Origin: Actinopolymorpha cephalotaxi | Lineage (GTDB): Bacteria > Actinomycetota > Actinomycetes > Propionibacteriales > Actinopolymorphaceae | Assembly: GCF_013408535.1 (NCBI RefSeq) | Contig: NZ_JACBZA010000001.1 | Span: 6,780,850-6,844,849, forward strand | DNA: 64,000 nt | Direction: 5' to 3' | In this document: in pieces, positions 1 through 8,814 of the stretch | How the letters are laid out: each line of letters opens with the position of its first letter | Numbering within the stretch: the first letter of the stretch is position 1 | The notes under the pieces: model-generated | What the model was told of the DNA's origin: nothing | Databases searched by the model: none | Seen by the model: only the letters and a program-made list of their open reading frames with translations | Translations under genes and position numbers: made by a program

Positions 1-1092
1 CTGCTGCTCCCGGGGGTCGAGGACGTCGACATCTGGCGTTACTTCGCCACCGCGTCGATGCCGCGCCAGGACCAGGCCGACGCCGTGCTCGCCGCACTCG
101 CCGAGGCCGGCAAGGCGCTGTCCACCGCCGCGCTGGAGGTCGTCGTCGACGTCCGCCGCACCCGGCTGGAGCTGCTGTTGAAGGTGCTCGACGTCGAGGG
201 CGCGGTCCGTCGCGTGTCCGGTGGGTGGGAGGCGACCGGCCGGCCGTGGGTCTACGACGCCGAGCGATACTCCCGGGTGGCCGGTGTCCGGGACGCCGAG
301 GCCAGGGCGATGCTCGAGTTCGAGAAGCACGACGGCTGCCGGATGGCCTACCTCCAGCGCGCGCTGGACGACCCCAGTGCCACCGACTGCGGTCGCTGCG
401 ACCGGTGCGCCGGTGAGTGGTACTCCTCGGACGTGCCGGCTCCCGCCCAGGAGGCGGCCGCGGGCCGGCTGGCCCAGGTGGGCGTCCCGATCGAGCCGCG
501 TGCGATGTGGCCGAGCGGGATGGTCCGGCTCGGCGTTCCGGTGCGCGGACGGATCGCCGCGGCCGAGCGCGCGGAGACCGGCCGCGCGGTGGCCAGGCTC
601 ACCGACCTCGGCTGGGGGCAGCGGCTACGAACGCTGCTGGCACCCGGCGCGGAGGACGCGCCGGCACCGGAGGCCGTGCTGAACGCCTGCGTCGACGTGC
701 TCCGCACCTGGGGCTGGGAGCGGAGGCCGGTGGCGGTGGTGGCGCTGACCTCGCGTGCGCGGCCGCGCCTGGTCGGTTCGGTCGCGGAGGGGCTCGCCCG
801 GATCGGCCGGCTGCCGCTGCTGGGTGCGATGGAGCCGGTCCACGGCGGGCCGATCGGCGAGCCGGGTGGCAACAGCGCGTTCCGGCTGGCCGGGGTGTGG
901 GACCGCCTCGACGCCGGTACGGAAGTACGCGAGCGACTGGCGGCGATGACCCGGGACATCGGCGAGCCGCCGCCGGTGCTGCTCGTGGACGACCTGGTGG
1001 ACTCGCGGTGGACGATGACGGTGGCGGCCCGGGCGCTGCGGCGCGCCGGAGCGGGGGAGGTGCTGCCGTTCGCGCTCGCCGTCGCCGGCTGA
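1..1092 (+). CDS. RecQ-family helicase C-terminal part fused to a phosphoribosyltransferase-like domain (5' end outside window)
   Basis: The reading frame is open from base 1 and ends at TGA 1090-1092, so only the C-terminal ~363 residues are present. The protein has the RecQ zinc-binding pattern (HDGCRMAYLQ followed by DCGRCDRC), which in RecQ helicases stabilises the DNA-unwinding core. The last ~180 residues are not RecQ winged-helix or HRDC. They end in VLLVDDLVDSRWTMT, which resembles the PRPP-binding loop of type I phosphoribosyltransferases. The helicase motor lies upstream of the window. Role in DNA repair or recombination is inferred from the family; the PRTase-like tail may be a nucleotide sensor or structural. 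A convergent hairpin follows the stop. Confidence 0.8.
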   Translation: MLLPGVEDVDIWRYFATASMPRQDQADAVLAALAEAGKALSTAALEVVVDVRRTRLELLLKVLDVEGAVRRVSGGWEATGRPWVYDAERYSRVAGVRDAEARAMLEFEKHDGCRMAYLQRALDDPSATDCGRCDRCAGEWYSSDVPAPAQEAAAGRLAQVGVPIEPRAMWPSGMVRLGVPVRGRIAAAERAETGRAVARLTDLGWGQRLRTLLAPGAEDAPAPEAVLNACVDVLRTWGWERRPVAVVALTSRARPRLVGSVAEGLARIGRLPLLGAMEPVHGGPIGEPGGNSAFRLAGVWDRLDAGTEVRERLAAMTRDIGEPPPVLLVDDLVDSRWTMTVAARALRRAGAGEVLPFALAVAG

Positions 1093-1139
1093 CCGGCGTC
1101 GGGACTCGGCGCCGACGAGACCGCCCGCGCCAAGAGTGA

Positions 1140-1166
1140 AGCCCCGGTCCAGGAAGGACCGGGGCT
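1140..1166. terminator. Bidirectional hairpin between convergent genes
   Basis: There is a perfect 11-bp stem (1140-1150 with 1156-1166) and a 5-nt loop, lying between the stop of the RecQ-like gene and the stop of the convergent TauE gene. There is no U-tract, as is common for actinobacterial terminators. Confidence 0.75.
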
Positions 1167-1215
1167 CACCCACAGGTACGTGCTCAGCCGCCGACGAGCG
1201 CGGGCTCCTCGGCGC

Positions 1216-2127
1216 TCAGGCCGCGACCGGCGCCGACTCCTCGGCCTCCGCGTCGAGCTCGGCCTTCTCGGCTCGGTGGGCCCGGAGCGACCACGCGACG
1301 GCACCCGCCCACAGCACCGCGATGATCACGTAGGCCACGGTGCGCGTGCCGGCGGCCGCGTCCACCAGGTCCGACTTCAGGATGGTGCGGACGTTGGTCA
1401 GCACGATGACGCCGCCGACCAGCGAGCCGAGGATACGGCCGGGCAGGTGCCGGACCAGCCAGGCGGCGATCGGTGCCGCGACCAGGCCGCCGACCAGCAG
1501 CGCGGCGACCGCGCCGAACGGGATGCCCGCGGAGCCGAGTGCGAGGAGGAAGCCCAGGCTCGCCGCCACGGAGACCACGAACTCGCTGGTGTCGACCGAG
1601 CCGACCACCCGGCGCGGCTCCATCCGGCCACTGGCGAGGAGGGCGGGGGTGGCGACCGGTCCCCATCCACCGCCACCGGTGGAGTCGACGAAGCCGGCGA
1701 AGATGCCGAGCGGCGCCAGGAACCTCTTTCGCACCGGCTTGCCGAGCTGCCCGCGCGGGGTGCCCCAGGCGGTGAACCGGATCAGGATGTAGATGCCGAG
1801 CGCCAGCAGGATGCCGGACATGACCGGCGCGGCGGAGTCGGTGGACAGCGAGCTGAGGAAGGTCGCGCCCGCGAAGGAGCCGATCGCTCCGGGGATCGCG
1901 ATCCGGCCGACGACCTTCCAGTCGACGTTGCCGAACCTCCAGTGCGAGGCGCCCGAGGCCAGCGTGGTGCCGATCTCGGCGAGGTGCACGGTCGCCGACG
2001 CTGCGGCCGGCGCCACCCCGGTGGCGAGCAGGAGCGTGGTCGACGTGACGCCGTAGGCCATACCCAGGCTGCCGTCGACGAGCTGGGCGGCCAGCCCGAC
2101 GATCGCGAGAAGAACGAGCTTGCGCAC
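1216..2127 (-). CDS. TauE/SafE (DUF81) family sulfite/organosulfonate exporter
   Basis: This is a 303-residue, very hydrophobic protein with about eight membrane segments in two similar halves. The family's loop signatures appear as DGSLGMAYG near the N-terminus and FVDSTGGGGWGPV in the middle, as expected for the internally duplicated TauE/SafE fold. Members of the family move sulfite, sulfonates or related small anions across the cytoplasmic membrane. The start is GTG (complement of 2125-2127). The APS kinase gene 3 kb away is a weak hint of a sulfur role. Two inverted repeats just upstream (2159-2180) suggest a dedicated regulator. Substrate is not determinable from sequence. Confidence 0.85.
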   Translation of the reverse strand: MRKLVLLAIVGLAAQLVDGSLGMAYGVTSTTLLLATGVAPAAASATVHLAEIGTTLASGASHWRFGNVDWKVVGRIAIPGAIGSFAGATFLSSLSTDSAAPVMSGILLALGIYILIRFTAWGTPRGQLGKPVRKRFLAPLGIFAGFVDSTGGGGWGPVATPALLASGRMEPRRVVGSVDTSEFVVSVAASLGFLLALGSAGIPFGAVAALLVGGLVAAPIAAWLVRHLPGRILGSLVGGVIVLTNVRTILKSDLVDAAAGTRTVAYVIIAVLWAGAVAWSLRAHRAEKAELDAEAEESAPVAA

Positions 2128-2156
2128 GCGCGCGGCCCACCTTTCACATATTCCCT

Positions 2157-2182
2157 ATCTACCCGGTAGGACTACGGTAGAG
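2157..2182. promoter_or_regulatory. Paired short palindromes upstream of the TauE gene
   Basis: CTACCCGGTAG (2159-2169) and CTACGGTAG (2172-2180) are two closely spaced near-perfect palindromes, 32 bp upstream of the exporter start and 82 bp upstream of the divergent peptidase. The arrangement looks like a dimeric-repressor operator. The CTAC...GTAG half-sites recall Rrf2-type regulators, but that assignment is a guess. Confidence 0.45.
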
Positions 2183-2261
2183 GAAACGGGGTAGGCGCGT
2201 GCACCTTTCGTCCAGATGGGAAGACGTCGGACGTCGGCGCGGCGGCGTACGCTGGCGCACC

Positions 2262-3602
2262 GTGACCAACATCGACCCCGCCGAGGCTGTTAGTGCCGTG
2301 CTTCCCGCAGTCCGGGACGACCTGGAGCGGCTGATCCGGATTCCGTCCGTGAGCGCCGACCCCGCCGCCCGCTCCGACGTACGCCGCACCGCCGAACTCA
2401 CCGCCGAGCTGTTCCGCGCCGAGGGCGCCCAGGACGTGGAGATCCTCGAGGTCGAGGGCGGCCAGCCCGCGGTGGTGGCGCGCTTCCCGGCGCCCGCCGG
2501 CCAGCCGACCGTGCTGCTGTACGCCCACCACGACGTCCAGCCCACCGGCGAGGTGGCGCAGTGGACCAGCCCGCCGTTCGAGCCGACCGAACGCGAGGGC
2601 CGCCTCTACGGCCGCGGCGCGGCGGACGACAAGGCCGGGATCGCCCTGCACCTCGCCGCCGTCCGGGCCTTCGGAGGCCGTCCGCCCGTCGGGGTGACGG
2701 TGTTCGTGGAGGGCGAGGAGGAGATCGGCTCCCCGGCGCTCGGAGCGTTCCTCGCGAAGTACCGCGACCGGCTCGCCGCCGACGTCATCGTGCTCGCCGA
2801 CTCGGCCAACTTCGACGTCGGCGTCCCCGCGCTCACCACCACCCTGCGCGGCCTCGCCGACTGCGTGGTCGAGGTGCGCGCCCTCGACCACGGTGTGCAC
2901 TCCGGGATCTACGGCGGTGCCGCGCCGGACGCGCTCACCGCCCTGTGCCGGCTGCTCGCCACCCTGCACGACGAGGAGGGGAACGTCGCCATCGAGGGCC
3001 TGGGGACGGCTCCGGCCCCGGCGGTGGACTACCCCGAGGAGAGGTTCCGGACCGAGGCCGCGATGCGTCCCGGCGTACGCCTGCTCGGCGAGGGAACCAT
3101 CGCCGAACGCATCTGGGCCCGGCCGACCGCCTCCGTGCTGGCCATCGACGCGCCCCGCGTCGCCGACGCGTCCAACACCCTGGTGCCGGTCGCCCGGGCC
3201 AAGGTCAGCGTCCGACTCGCGCCCGGTGACGACGCGACGCGGGCGATGAAGGCGCTGACCGAGCACCTTCGTACCCACGCTCCGTGGGGTGTGGAGGTCG
3301 ACGTGACTGCGGGCGACGCGGGCCAGCCCTACGCCGCGCAGGCGTCTGGCCCGGCCTACGACGCGGCCAGGTCGGCGTTCGCGCAGGTGTGGAACCGCGA
3401 GCCGGTGGACATCGGGATCGGGGGCTCGATCCCGTTCGTGGCGGAGTTCGCCGAAACCTTCCCCGAGGCCGCCATCCTGGTCACCGGCGCGGCCGACCCG
3501 CACTGCCGGGCGCACGGGGTGGACGAGAGCCTGCACCTCGGCGACTTCGCCCGGGCGTGCGCGGCCGAGGCGCTGCTGCTGACGAAGCTCGTACGGGCGT
3601 GA
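2262..3602 (+). CDS. M20-family dipeptidase / metallopeptidase
   Basis: This 446-residue cytoplasmic enzyme belongs to the M20 di-zinc family. The metal and catalytic residues are visible in order: AHHDVQP (His and Asp), GRGAADDKAG (bridging Asp), VEGEEEIGS (general-base Glu and ligand Glu), an Asp in ADSANFD, and a C-terminal His in DPHCRAHGVDES. An inserted dimerisation domain with DHGVHSGIYGG lies between. The family hydrolyses dipeptides or N-acyl amino acids; the closest match by layout is the dipeptidase group (PepV/CNDP-like). I chose GTG 2262 because the protein then begins directly with the helix preceding the catalytic domain; a longer ATG start at 2199 is possible. Confidence 0.85.
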   Translation: MTNIDPAEAVSAVLPAVRDDLERLIRIPSVSADPAARSDVRRTAELTAELFRAEGAQDVEILEVEGGQPAVVARFPAPAGQPTVLLYAHHDVQPTGEVAQWTSPPFEPTEREGRLYGRGAADDKAGIALHLAAVRAFGGRPPVGVTVFVEGEEEIGSPALGAFLAKYRDRLAADVIVLADSANFDVGVPALTTTLRGLADCVVEVRALDHGVHSGIYGGAAPDALTALCRLLATLHDEEGNVAIEGLGTAPAPAVDYPEERFRTEAAMRPGVRLLGEGTIAERIWARPTASVLAIDAPRVADASNTLVPVARAKVSVRLAPGDDATRAMKALTEHLRTHAPWGVEVDVTAGDAGQPYAAQASGPAYDAARSAFAQVWNREPVDIGIGGSIPFVAEFAETFPEAAILVTGAADPHCRAHGVDESLHLGDFARACAAEALLLTKLVRA

Positions 3603-3681
3603 ACACCGCCGCGGCCGTCCGCATACTGAGCTTTGCTACGGAATCCGGAAGAACCGCGCGGCCGCGGATGCTGCCCTGACA

Positions 3682-5019
3682 ATGTCCTCCGCACCTTCTT
3701 CGACCCAGCCACCCGGCCGGCCGGCCGCTCGACCGGCCGGTGAGCCGGTCGCCCGCCCGCCCGAGGCGACCCGGCGCCGGATCGCGCCGACGCTGATCAT
3801 CCTGCTCGGTGGGCTCACCGCCCTGGGGCCGATGACCATCGACCTCTACCTCCCGGCGCTGCCACACATGACCCGGGAGCTGCACACCAGCCAGACGTTG
3901 CTGCAGCTCACGCTGACCGCCGCCCTGGTGGGCCTCGCGGCCGGTCAGGCCGTGGTCGGCCCGCTGTCCGACGCGGTGGGCCGGCGGCGGCCGCTGCTGG
4001 TGGGGCTCGGCACCTACGCCGTCGCCTCGGTGGTGTGTGCCGTCGCCCCGACGATCGAGGTGCTGGTCGCCGGCCGGGTGGTGCAGGCGCTCGGCGGAGC
4101 CGCGGGGATCGTGATCGCCCGGGCGATCGTGCGTGACCTGGTGTCCGGCCGGGAGATCGCCCGGCTGTTCTCGCTGCTGTTGCTGGTCACCGGCCTGGCG
4201 CCCATCCTCGCGCCGGTGGTGGGTGGCCAGCTGCTGCGGCTGGGCTCGTGGCGGATGCTGTTCGGGGTGCTGACGGCGTTCGGGGTGGTGCTGCTCCTCG
4301 GTGTGGTGTTCGGGCTGCGGGAGACCCTCCCGGCCGAGCGCCGCCGTCAGGGCGGGGCCCGGGACGCGGCCCACAGCTACCTCCGCCTCGCCCGTGACCG
4401 GTCCTTCCTCGGCTACGCGCTGGCCGGCGGGCTCGGGTTCGCCGGGATGTTCGCCTACATCTCCGGGTCGCCGTTCGTCTACCAGGAGGTCTTCGGGATC
4501 AGCCCGCAGTTCTACGGCGTCCTGTTCGGCCTGAACGGCCTCGGGCTGATGGCCTTCTCCCAGGCCAACGGCAGGCTGGTCCGCCGGGTCGACCCGCGCC
4601 GGCTGCTGGTGATCGGCCAGTTCACGTCGCTGGCCGGCGCGGTCCTGCTGGTCCTCGCCGCCGCGACGTCGTTCGGCGGGGTGGTGGGCGTTCTGCTGCC
4701 GCTGTTCGTGGCGGTGGCGAGCCTCGGCATGGTCGGCCCGAACGCGATGGCGCTCGGCCTGTCCCAGCACCCGGAGATGGCGGGTACGGCGTCGGCGCTG
4801 ATCGGCACGCTGCAGTTCGTGGTGGGCGCGCTGGCCGGTCCGCTGGTCACCGCGGTCCAGGTGCGCTCGGCCCTGCCGATGGCGACGGTGGTCGCCGGGT
4901 GTGTGGTGCTCGGGATCCTGGCCCGGGTGATCCTCACCAGGCCCGAGGAGTCCGAGCGGGCGCCGGAGGAGCGGTCCGGACCGGCCCGCCCGGCTACGGC
5001 GTCGGCGGAGGAGAGCTGA
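3682..5019 (+). CDS. Bcr/CflA-type multidrug efflux MFS transporter
   Basis: This is a 445-residue protein with 12 predicted membrane helices. After a Pro/Arg-rich cytoplasmic tail, TM1 runs into the signature MTIDLYLPALPHM of the drug:proton antiporter-1 (Bcr/CflA) group. Loop 2-3 has the MFS motif A (GPLSDAVGRRRPLLVG). The role is proton-driven export of drugs or metabolites from the cytoplasm. The last 26 bp overlap, tail to tail, with the end of the convergent APS kinase gene, so no separate terminator fits between them. Confidence 0.88.
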   Translation: MSSAPSSTQPPGRPAARPAGEPVARPPEATRRRIAPTLIILLGGLTALGPMTIDLYLPALPHMTRELHTSQTLLQLTLTAALVGLAAGQAVVGPLSDAVGRRRPLLVGLGTYAVASVVCAVAPTIEVLVAGRVVQALGGAAGIVIARAIVRDLVSGREIARLFSLLLLVTGLAPILAPVVGGQLLRLGSWRMLFGVLTAFGVVLLLGVVFGLRETLPAERRRQGGARDAAHSYLRLARDRSFLGYALAGGLGFAGMFAYISGSPFVYQEVFGISPQFYGVLFGLNGLGLMAFSQANGRLVRRVDPRRLLVIGQFTSLAGAVLLVLAAATSFGGVVGVLLPLFVAVASLGMVGPNAMALGLSQHPEMAGTASALIGTLQFVVGALAGPLVTAVQVRSALPMATVVAGCVVLGILARVILTRPEESERAPEERSGPARPATASAEES

Positions 5020-6307
5020 GCAGGCCGCGTTCGTCGAGGAGGCCGAGGACCTTCGCCGCGGCGTCGTCGATGGTCACGTCACTGGTGTCGATCGCCAGGT
5101 CGGCGTCGTCCGGCGGCTCGTAGGGGTCGGAAATGCCGGTGAACTCGGGGATGAGCCCGGCCCGGGCCTTGGCGTAGAGGCCCTTGCGGTCCCGGCGTTC
5201 ACACTCGGCCAGCGGGGTCGACACGTGGATCAGCACGAACGTGCCGTCGGCGGCCTCCACCATCCGGCGTACCTCCGCACGGGTCGCGGCGTACGGCGCG
5301 ATCGGTGCGCAGATGGCGAGTCCGCCGTGCCGGGCCACCTCGGCGGCCACGAACCCGATCCGGGCGATGTTCGCCTCGCGGTCGGCGCGGGAGAAGCCGA
5401 GCCCCGCGGACAGCATCCGGCGTACGACGTCGCCGTCGAGCTGGGTGACCCTACGGTCGCCGCGTTCCAGCACCAGGTCGTGCAGGCGGCGGGCGAGTGT
5501 CGACTTGCCCGAGCCGGACAGGCCGGTGAAGAACACGACCAGCCCGCGCTGGGGCGTACCCCGGGACGAGGACCCCAGCGCCGCGGCGATCGGTGCCGGG
5601 TATCCGCCGTCTCCGCCGCCCGAGGTGGGCTCGACGGCGAGCCGGACCGGATCGCCGTACGCCCGGGCCACCAGGTCGCGGAGCGCGACGTCGGCCGCCG
5701 CGTCGGTGCGCGCCGCGAGGGGTACGGGAACGACCAGCGGCTGCCCGGGCAGCAGGTCGGCGGCGGCGAGGGTGGCCCGGACCAGCGTGTGCGCCGAGAC
5801 GCCGCGCGGTGAGCCGGCGCCGACCAGCGGAAGCAGCACGGTCTCGTCGTACCCGGCGACCGCGTCGGCCAGCCGGTCCAGCGCCGCCTGGTCCAGCGGA
5901 GCGTCGAGGACGACCGCCGCGGCTCGCCCACCGGACCGGTCCACGGAGCCGAGCAGCTCGCGTACCTGCGCCGGACTGCGGTGCAGGTGACGGAACACGC
6001 CGTCCTCGCGCGGGCGCAGCGGCGCGACGGTCCCGGTCAGCGACCAGGCGCCCGGCGCGGTCTCCGCCGCGACGGTGACGTCCAGCCGGGCCACCGGGGT
6101 GCCCTCGAGGTCGGTGAGCTCGGCGGCGGTGAGCTCGGCGGTGACGTTCCCGTCCGGGACGACGCCGGCCGGCACGGCCACGGTGACCTCGGCGAGGATG
6201 CCGTCCAGGGCCAGCGCCAGGTCGTCGTACTCCCGCGGCGACGGCGCCCATCGCGGCAGGCCGGCACCGGCTCCGGAACCGGCAGCGGCGCGATCAGGCT
6301 CGCTCAT
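4994..6307 (-). CDS. Adenylylsulfate kinase with degenerate ATP-sulfurylase-like N-terminal domain
   Basis: The C-terminal ~190 residues of this 437-residue protein are a complete APS kinase: Walker A GLSGSGKST, the DGDVVRRM region and the KGLYAKARAG substrate segment. It would phosphorylate adenylylsulfate to PAPS. The N-terminal ~230 residues keep the outline of an ATP sulfurylase (FRHLHRSPAQVREL, VLLPLVGAGSPRGV), but the catalytic QxRNPxHxxH region reads VVLDAPLDQAALDR, so sulfurylase activity is unlikely. The start ATG is complement 6305-6307. It lies 7 bp after dtd, so co-transcription is likely, and it overlaps the convergent MFS gene. Confidence 0.87.
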   Translation of the reverse strand: MSEPDRAAAGSGAGAGLPRWAPSPREYDDLALALDGILAEVTVAVPAGVVPDGNVTAELTAAELTDLEGTPVARLDVTVAAETAPGAWSLTGTVAPLRPREDGVFRHLHRSPAQVRELLGSVDRSGGRAAAVVLDAPLDQAALDRLADAVAGYDETVLLPLVGAGSPRGVSAHTLVRATLAAADLLPGQPLVVPVPLAARTDAAADVALRDLVARAYGDPVRLAVEPTSGGGDGGYPAPIAAALGSSSRGTPQRGLVVFFTGLSGSGKSTLARRLHDLVLERGDRRVTQLDGDVVRRMLSAGLGFSRADREANIARIGFVAAEVARHGGLAICAPIAPYAATRAEVRRMVEAADGTFVLIHVSTPLAECERRDRKGLYAKARAGLIPEFTGISDPYEPPDDADLAIDTSDVTIDDAAAKVLGLLDERGLLSSPPPTP

Positions 6308-6314
6308 CGACTGC

Positions 6315-6740
6315 TCACACCTCCATGACCAGCGTGACCGGCCCGTCGTTGACCAGCGAAACGTCCATGTGCGCGCCGAACCGGCCGGTCTCCACGTGTG
6401 CCCCCAGGCCGCGAAGGGCCGTGCAGAAGTGCTCGACCAGGGGTTCGGCGACCTCGCCGGGCGCGGCCTGGGACCACGACGGCCGCCGGCCCTTGCGGGT
6501 GTCGGCGTACAGCGTGAACTGGCTGACCACCAGCAACGGGGCGCCGACCTCGGAGCAGGACCGCTCCTCGGGCAGGATCCGCAGCCCCCAGATCTTGCCG
6601 GCGAGCTTCTCCGCCAGCGCCGGGGTGTCGGTGTGGGTCGCGCCGAGCAGGACCAGCAGCCCCGGCTTGTCGATCGCGCCCACGGGCTCGCCGTCGACGA
6701 CCACCCGGGCCTCGCTGACACGCTGGACGACCGCACGCAT
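6315..6740 (-). CDS. dtd: D-aminoacyl-tRNA deacylase
   Basis: This 141-residue protein is the normal length for DTD. It begins [13 protein letters not shown] and has the two chirality-proofreading motifs, SQFTLYAD (the SQxT loop) and a C-terminal NDGPVT (the NxGPVT loop with the cis Gly-Pro). The enzyme cleaves D-amino acids, and mischarged glycine, from tRNA in the cytoplasm. It is the first gene of a two-gene minus-strand unit with the APS kinase. Confidence 0.96.
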   Translation of the reverse strand: MRAVVQRVSEARVVVDGEPVGAIDKPGLLVLLGATHTDTPALAEKLAGKIWGLRILPEERSCSEVGAPLLVVSQFTLYADTRKGRRPSWSQAAPGEVAEPLVEHFCTALRGLGAHVETGRFGAHMDVSLVNDGPVTLVMEV

Positions 6741-6776
6741 GGCCCCCATTGTTCCGGCTCTGCCAGGATGCGGTGC

Positions 6777-7601
6777 ATGCCGACCCTCATCACGGTCGCC
6801 CCGACCGGGGCGGAGACCACGAAGGAGGCGTGTCCGACCCTGCCGACCACGCTGCCGGAGCTGGTCGAGACCGCCCGGCGCTGCCAGGACGCCGGGGCGG
6901 CGATGATCCACCTGCACATCCGCGACGCCGAGCACCGGCCCACGCTCGACGTCGGCCGGCTGCGGGCGGCGGTCGCGGCCGTACGCGCCGAGACCGACCT
7001 GGTGGTCCAGCTGTCCACCGGCGGCGCGGTGACCGACCCGTTCGAGGACCGGCTGCGGGTGCTGGACGCCGAACCCGACTCGTGCTCGCTGACGATGGGC
7101 ACGGTCAACTTCGGTGACGACGTGTTCACCAACCCGTGGCCGTTCGTCACCCGGCTGTACGAGCTCACCCAGGAGCGGGAGGTCGTACCGGAGTTCGAGC
7201 TGTTCGACCTCGGCCACGTCGCGGCGCTGCACCGGCTGCTGGACACCTACGGCCTGCCGTACGGCGGCCGGGTGCACGCGGACCTGGTGATGGGCGTCCC
7301 CGGCGGGATGCCCGGGGACGCGGCCACCCTGGTGGCGGCGGTCCAGGCGCTGCCGGAGGCGGTGACGTCGTGGTCGGCGACGGGTATCGGCCGGACGACG
7401 CTCGCGGTCGCGCTGGCCGCGCTCAGCTGCGGCGGTCACCTTCGGGTCGGCATGGAGGACACGCTGAACTTCGCCCGGGGCCGGCCGGTACGCCACAACG
7501 ACGAGCTGGTCGCCCGGGCGGCCCGGCTCGCCGGGCTGGCCCAGCGGCCGCCGATGTCGCCGGGCGAGGCGCGCGACCTGCTCAACGTCAAGCCGCGGTA
7601 G
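6777..7601 (+). CDS. BKACE-family beta-keto acid cleavage enzyme (DUF849)
   Basis: This 274-residue TIM-barrel protein begins [20 protein letters not shown], the BKACE signature in which an early Glu/Lys pair helps bind the substrate. The zinc-binding histidine pair is in MIHLHIRD, followed by STGGAV and [20 protein letters not shown] near the C-terminus. The family uses acetyl-CoA to cleave beta-keto acids, for example 3-keto-5-aminohexanoate in lysine fermentation, but most members act on other substrates. No lysine-fermentation genes are nearby, so substrate is unknown. It is divergent from dtd with 36 bp between start codons. Confidence 0.9.
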   Translation: MPTLITVAPTGAETTKEACPTLPTTLPELVETARRCQDAGAAMIHLHIRDAEHRPTLDVGRLRAAVAAVRAETDLVVQLSTGGAVTDPFEDRLRVLDAEPDSCSLTMGTVNFGDDVFTNPWPFVTRLYELTQEREVVPEFELFDLGHVAALHRLLDTYGLPYGGRVHADLVMGVPGGMPGDAATLVAAVQALPEAVTSWSATGIGRTTLAVALAALSCGGHLRVGMEDTLNFARGRPVRHNDELVARAARLAGLAQRPPMSPGEARDLLNVKPR

Positions 7602-7665
7602 ACGCGACAGCCGTGGTGGCCGCGGCGGGACCCGTCCTCACCGGCCGGGGGTAGGGTGCGGCCTC

Positions 7666-8646
7666 GTGTCGTCCCTGATGTCGTCTCAGCCCCCGCAGCC
7701 TGCCCACCTGCCCGTGGTCGCCGAGGTCGTCCGCTCCGGCTTCGTGGAGTGCCGCCACCACGGCTCGGTGGTGGTGCTGGACGCGGACGGTTCGACCGCG
7801 CTCGCCGTCGGTGACGTGGAGTCGCCGATCTACCCCCGCTCGGCCAACAAGCCGATGCAGGCGGCCGGCATGCTGCACAGCGGCCTGGACCTCGAGGGCG
7901 AGTTGCTGGCACTGGCCACCGCGAGCCACTCGGGCGAGGAGTTCCACGTCGCCGGCGTACGCCGGATCCTGGCCGGCGCCGGGCTCACCGAGGACGACCT
8001 GCGCTGCCCGCCCGACTGGCCGGCCGGCGAGGCCGCCCGGGACGCGCTCGTGCGGGCCGGCGGTGAACCCGCCCGGGTGACCATGAACTGCTCCGGCAAG
8101 CACGCCGCGATGCTCGCGACCTGTGTCGCGGCCGGCTGGCCCACACAGACCTACCTCGACCCGGGTCACCCGTTGCAGAAGGCGATCCGGGAGTCGGTGG
8201 AACGCCTGGCGGCGGAGAAGGTCGCGCACACCGGGGTGGACGGCTGCGGCGCCCCGCTGTTCGCGCTCAGCCTCACCGGGCTGGCCCGGGGGTTCCAGGC
8301 GATGGCGCTGGCGCCGGAGGACTCGCCCGAGGGGCGGCTGGTGGCCGCGGTCCGTGCCCACCCGGCGTACGTCAGCGGCAGCACCCGGGACGAGGCGGCA
8401 CTGATCGGTGCGACGCCGGGACTGTTCGCCAAGAGCGGGGCCGAGGCCTGCTACGCGGTCGCCCTGCCGGACGGCCGTACGGTCGCGCTGAAGATCGAGG
8501 ACGGCGGTCAGCGGGCACGCCCGGTGGTGATGGCCGCGGCGCTGCGCCGGCTGGGCGTCACCAACGCCGTCGTGGAGGAGCAGGCGTACGCCGTGCAGAC
8601 CGGCGGCGGGGTCCCGGTCGGTGAGGTCCGCGCCGTGGGTTTCTGA
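7666..8646 (+). CDS. Asparaginase, rhizobial AnsA-II type
   Basis: This 326-residue protein matches the asparaginase family unrelated to the E. coli enzymes. Markers are VRSGFVECRHHGSVV, YPRSANKPMQAAG (catalytic Ser-Lys region), MNCSGKHAAML (Ser/Lys and Cys) and GVDGCGAPLFALSL. It would hydrolyse asparagine to aspartate and ammonia in the cytoplasm. The start is GTG 7666; ATG 7678 is an alternative. It stands alone, followed by a short spacer with repeated TCTGAGCAG/TTTCTGA words before the next promoter. Confidence 0.9.
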   Translation: MSSLMSSQPPQPAHLPVVAEVVRSGFVECRHHGSVVVLDADGSTALAVGDVESPIYPRSANKPMQAAGMLHSGLDLEGELLALATASHSGEEFHVAGVRRILAGAGLTEDDLRCPPDWPAGEAARDALVRAGGEPARVTMNCSGKHAAMLATCVAAGWPTQTYLDPGHPLQKAIRESVERLAAEKVAHTGVDGCGAPLFALSLTGLARGFQAMALAPEDSPEGRLVAAVRAHPAYVSGSTRDEAALIGATPGLFAKSGAEACYAVALPDGRTVALKIEDGGQRARPVVMAAALRRLGVTNAVVEEQAYAVQTGGGVPVGEVRAVGF

Positions 8647-8782
8647 GCGGCGCGTTCTGAGCAGCTCGGGCTCTGAGCAGCCGGGTTTCTGACCACTGGA
8701 TTTCTGACGGGCCGACCGCCCGCGGAGGGCTGCTCGTTCGGTGATTCGCGGAGTCCGCGACCCGGATTTGCTGTGAGTTTGC

Positions 8783-8802
8783 GCTTGCTAGCTTTTGCAA
8801 GC
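8783..8802. promoter_or_regulatory. Inverted repeat upstream of the HTH regulator, probable autoregulatory operator
   Basis: GCTTGC and GCAAGC half-sites (8783-8788 and 8797-8802) lie 13 bp before the start codon of the HTH gene, in an AT-richer pocket. The position would block transcription or translation start if bound, so self-repression by the HTH protein is a reasonable inference. Confidence 0.45.
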
Positions 8803-8814
8803 ACACTGGGAGCC

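Noticed and set aside
625-1173. Minus-strand coding frame opposite the RecQ-like gene
   Set aside because: Low-complexity Arg/His-rich shadow of the real gene with no family match.
4994-7246. A single 750-codon minus-strand frame covering dtd and APS kinase
   Set aside because: Only its last 437 codons match a protein family. The preceding part is antisense to the BKACE gene and out of frame with dtd, which is better supported.
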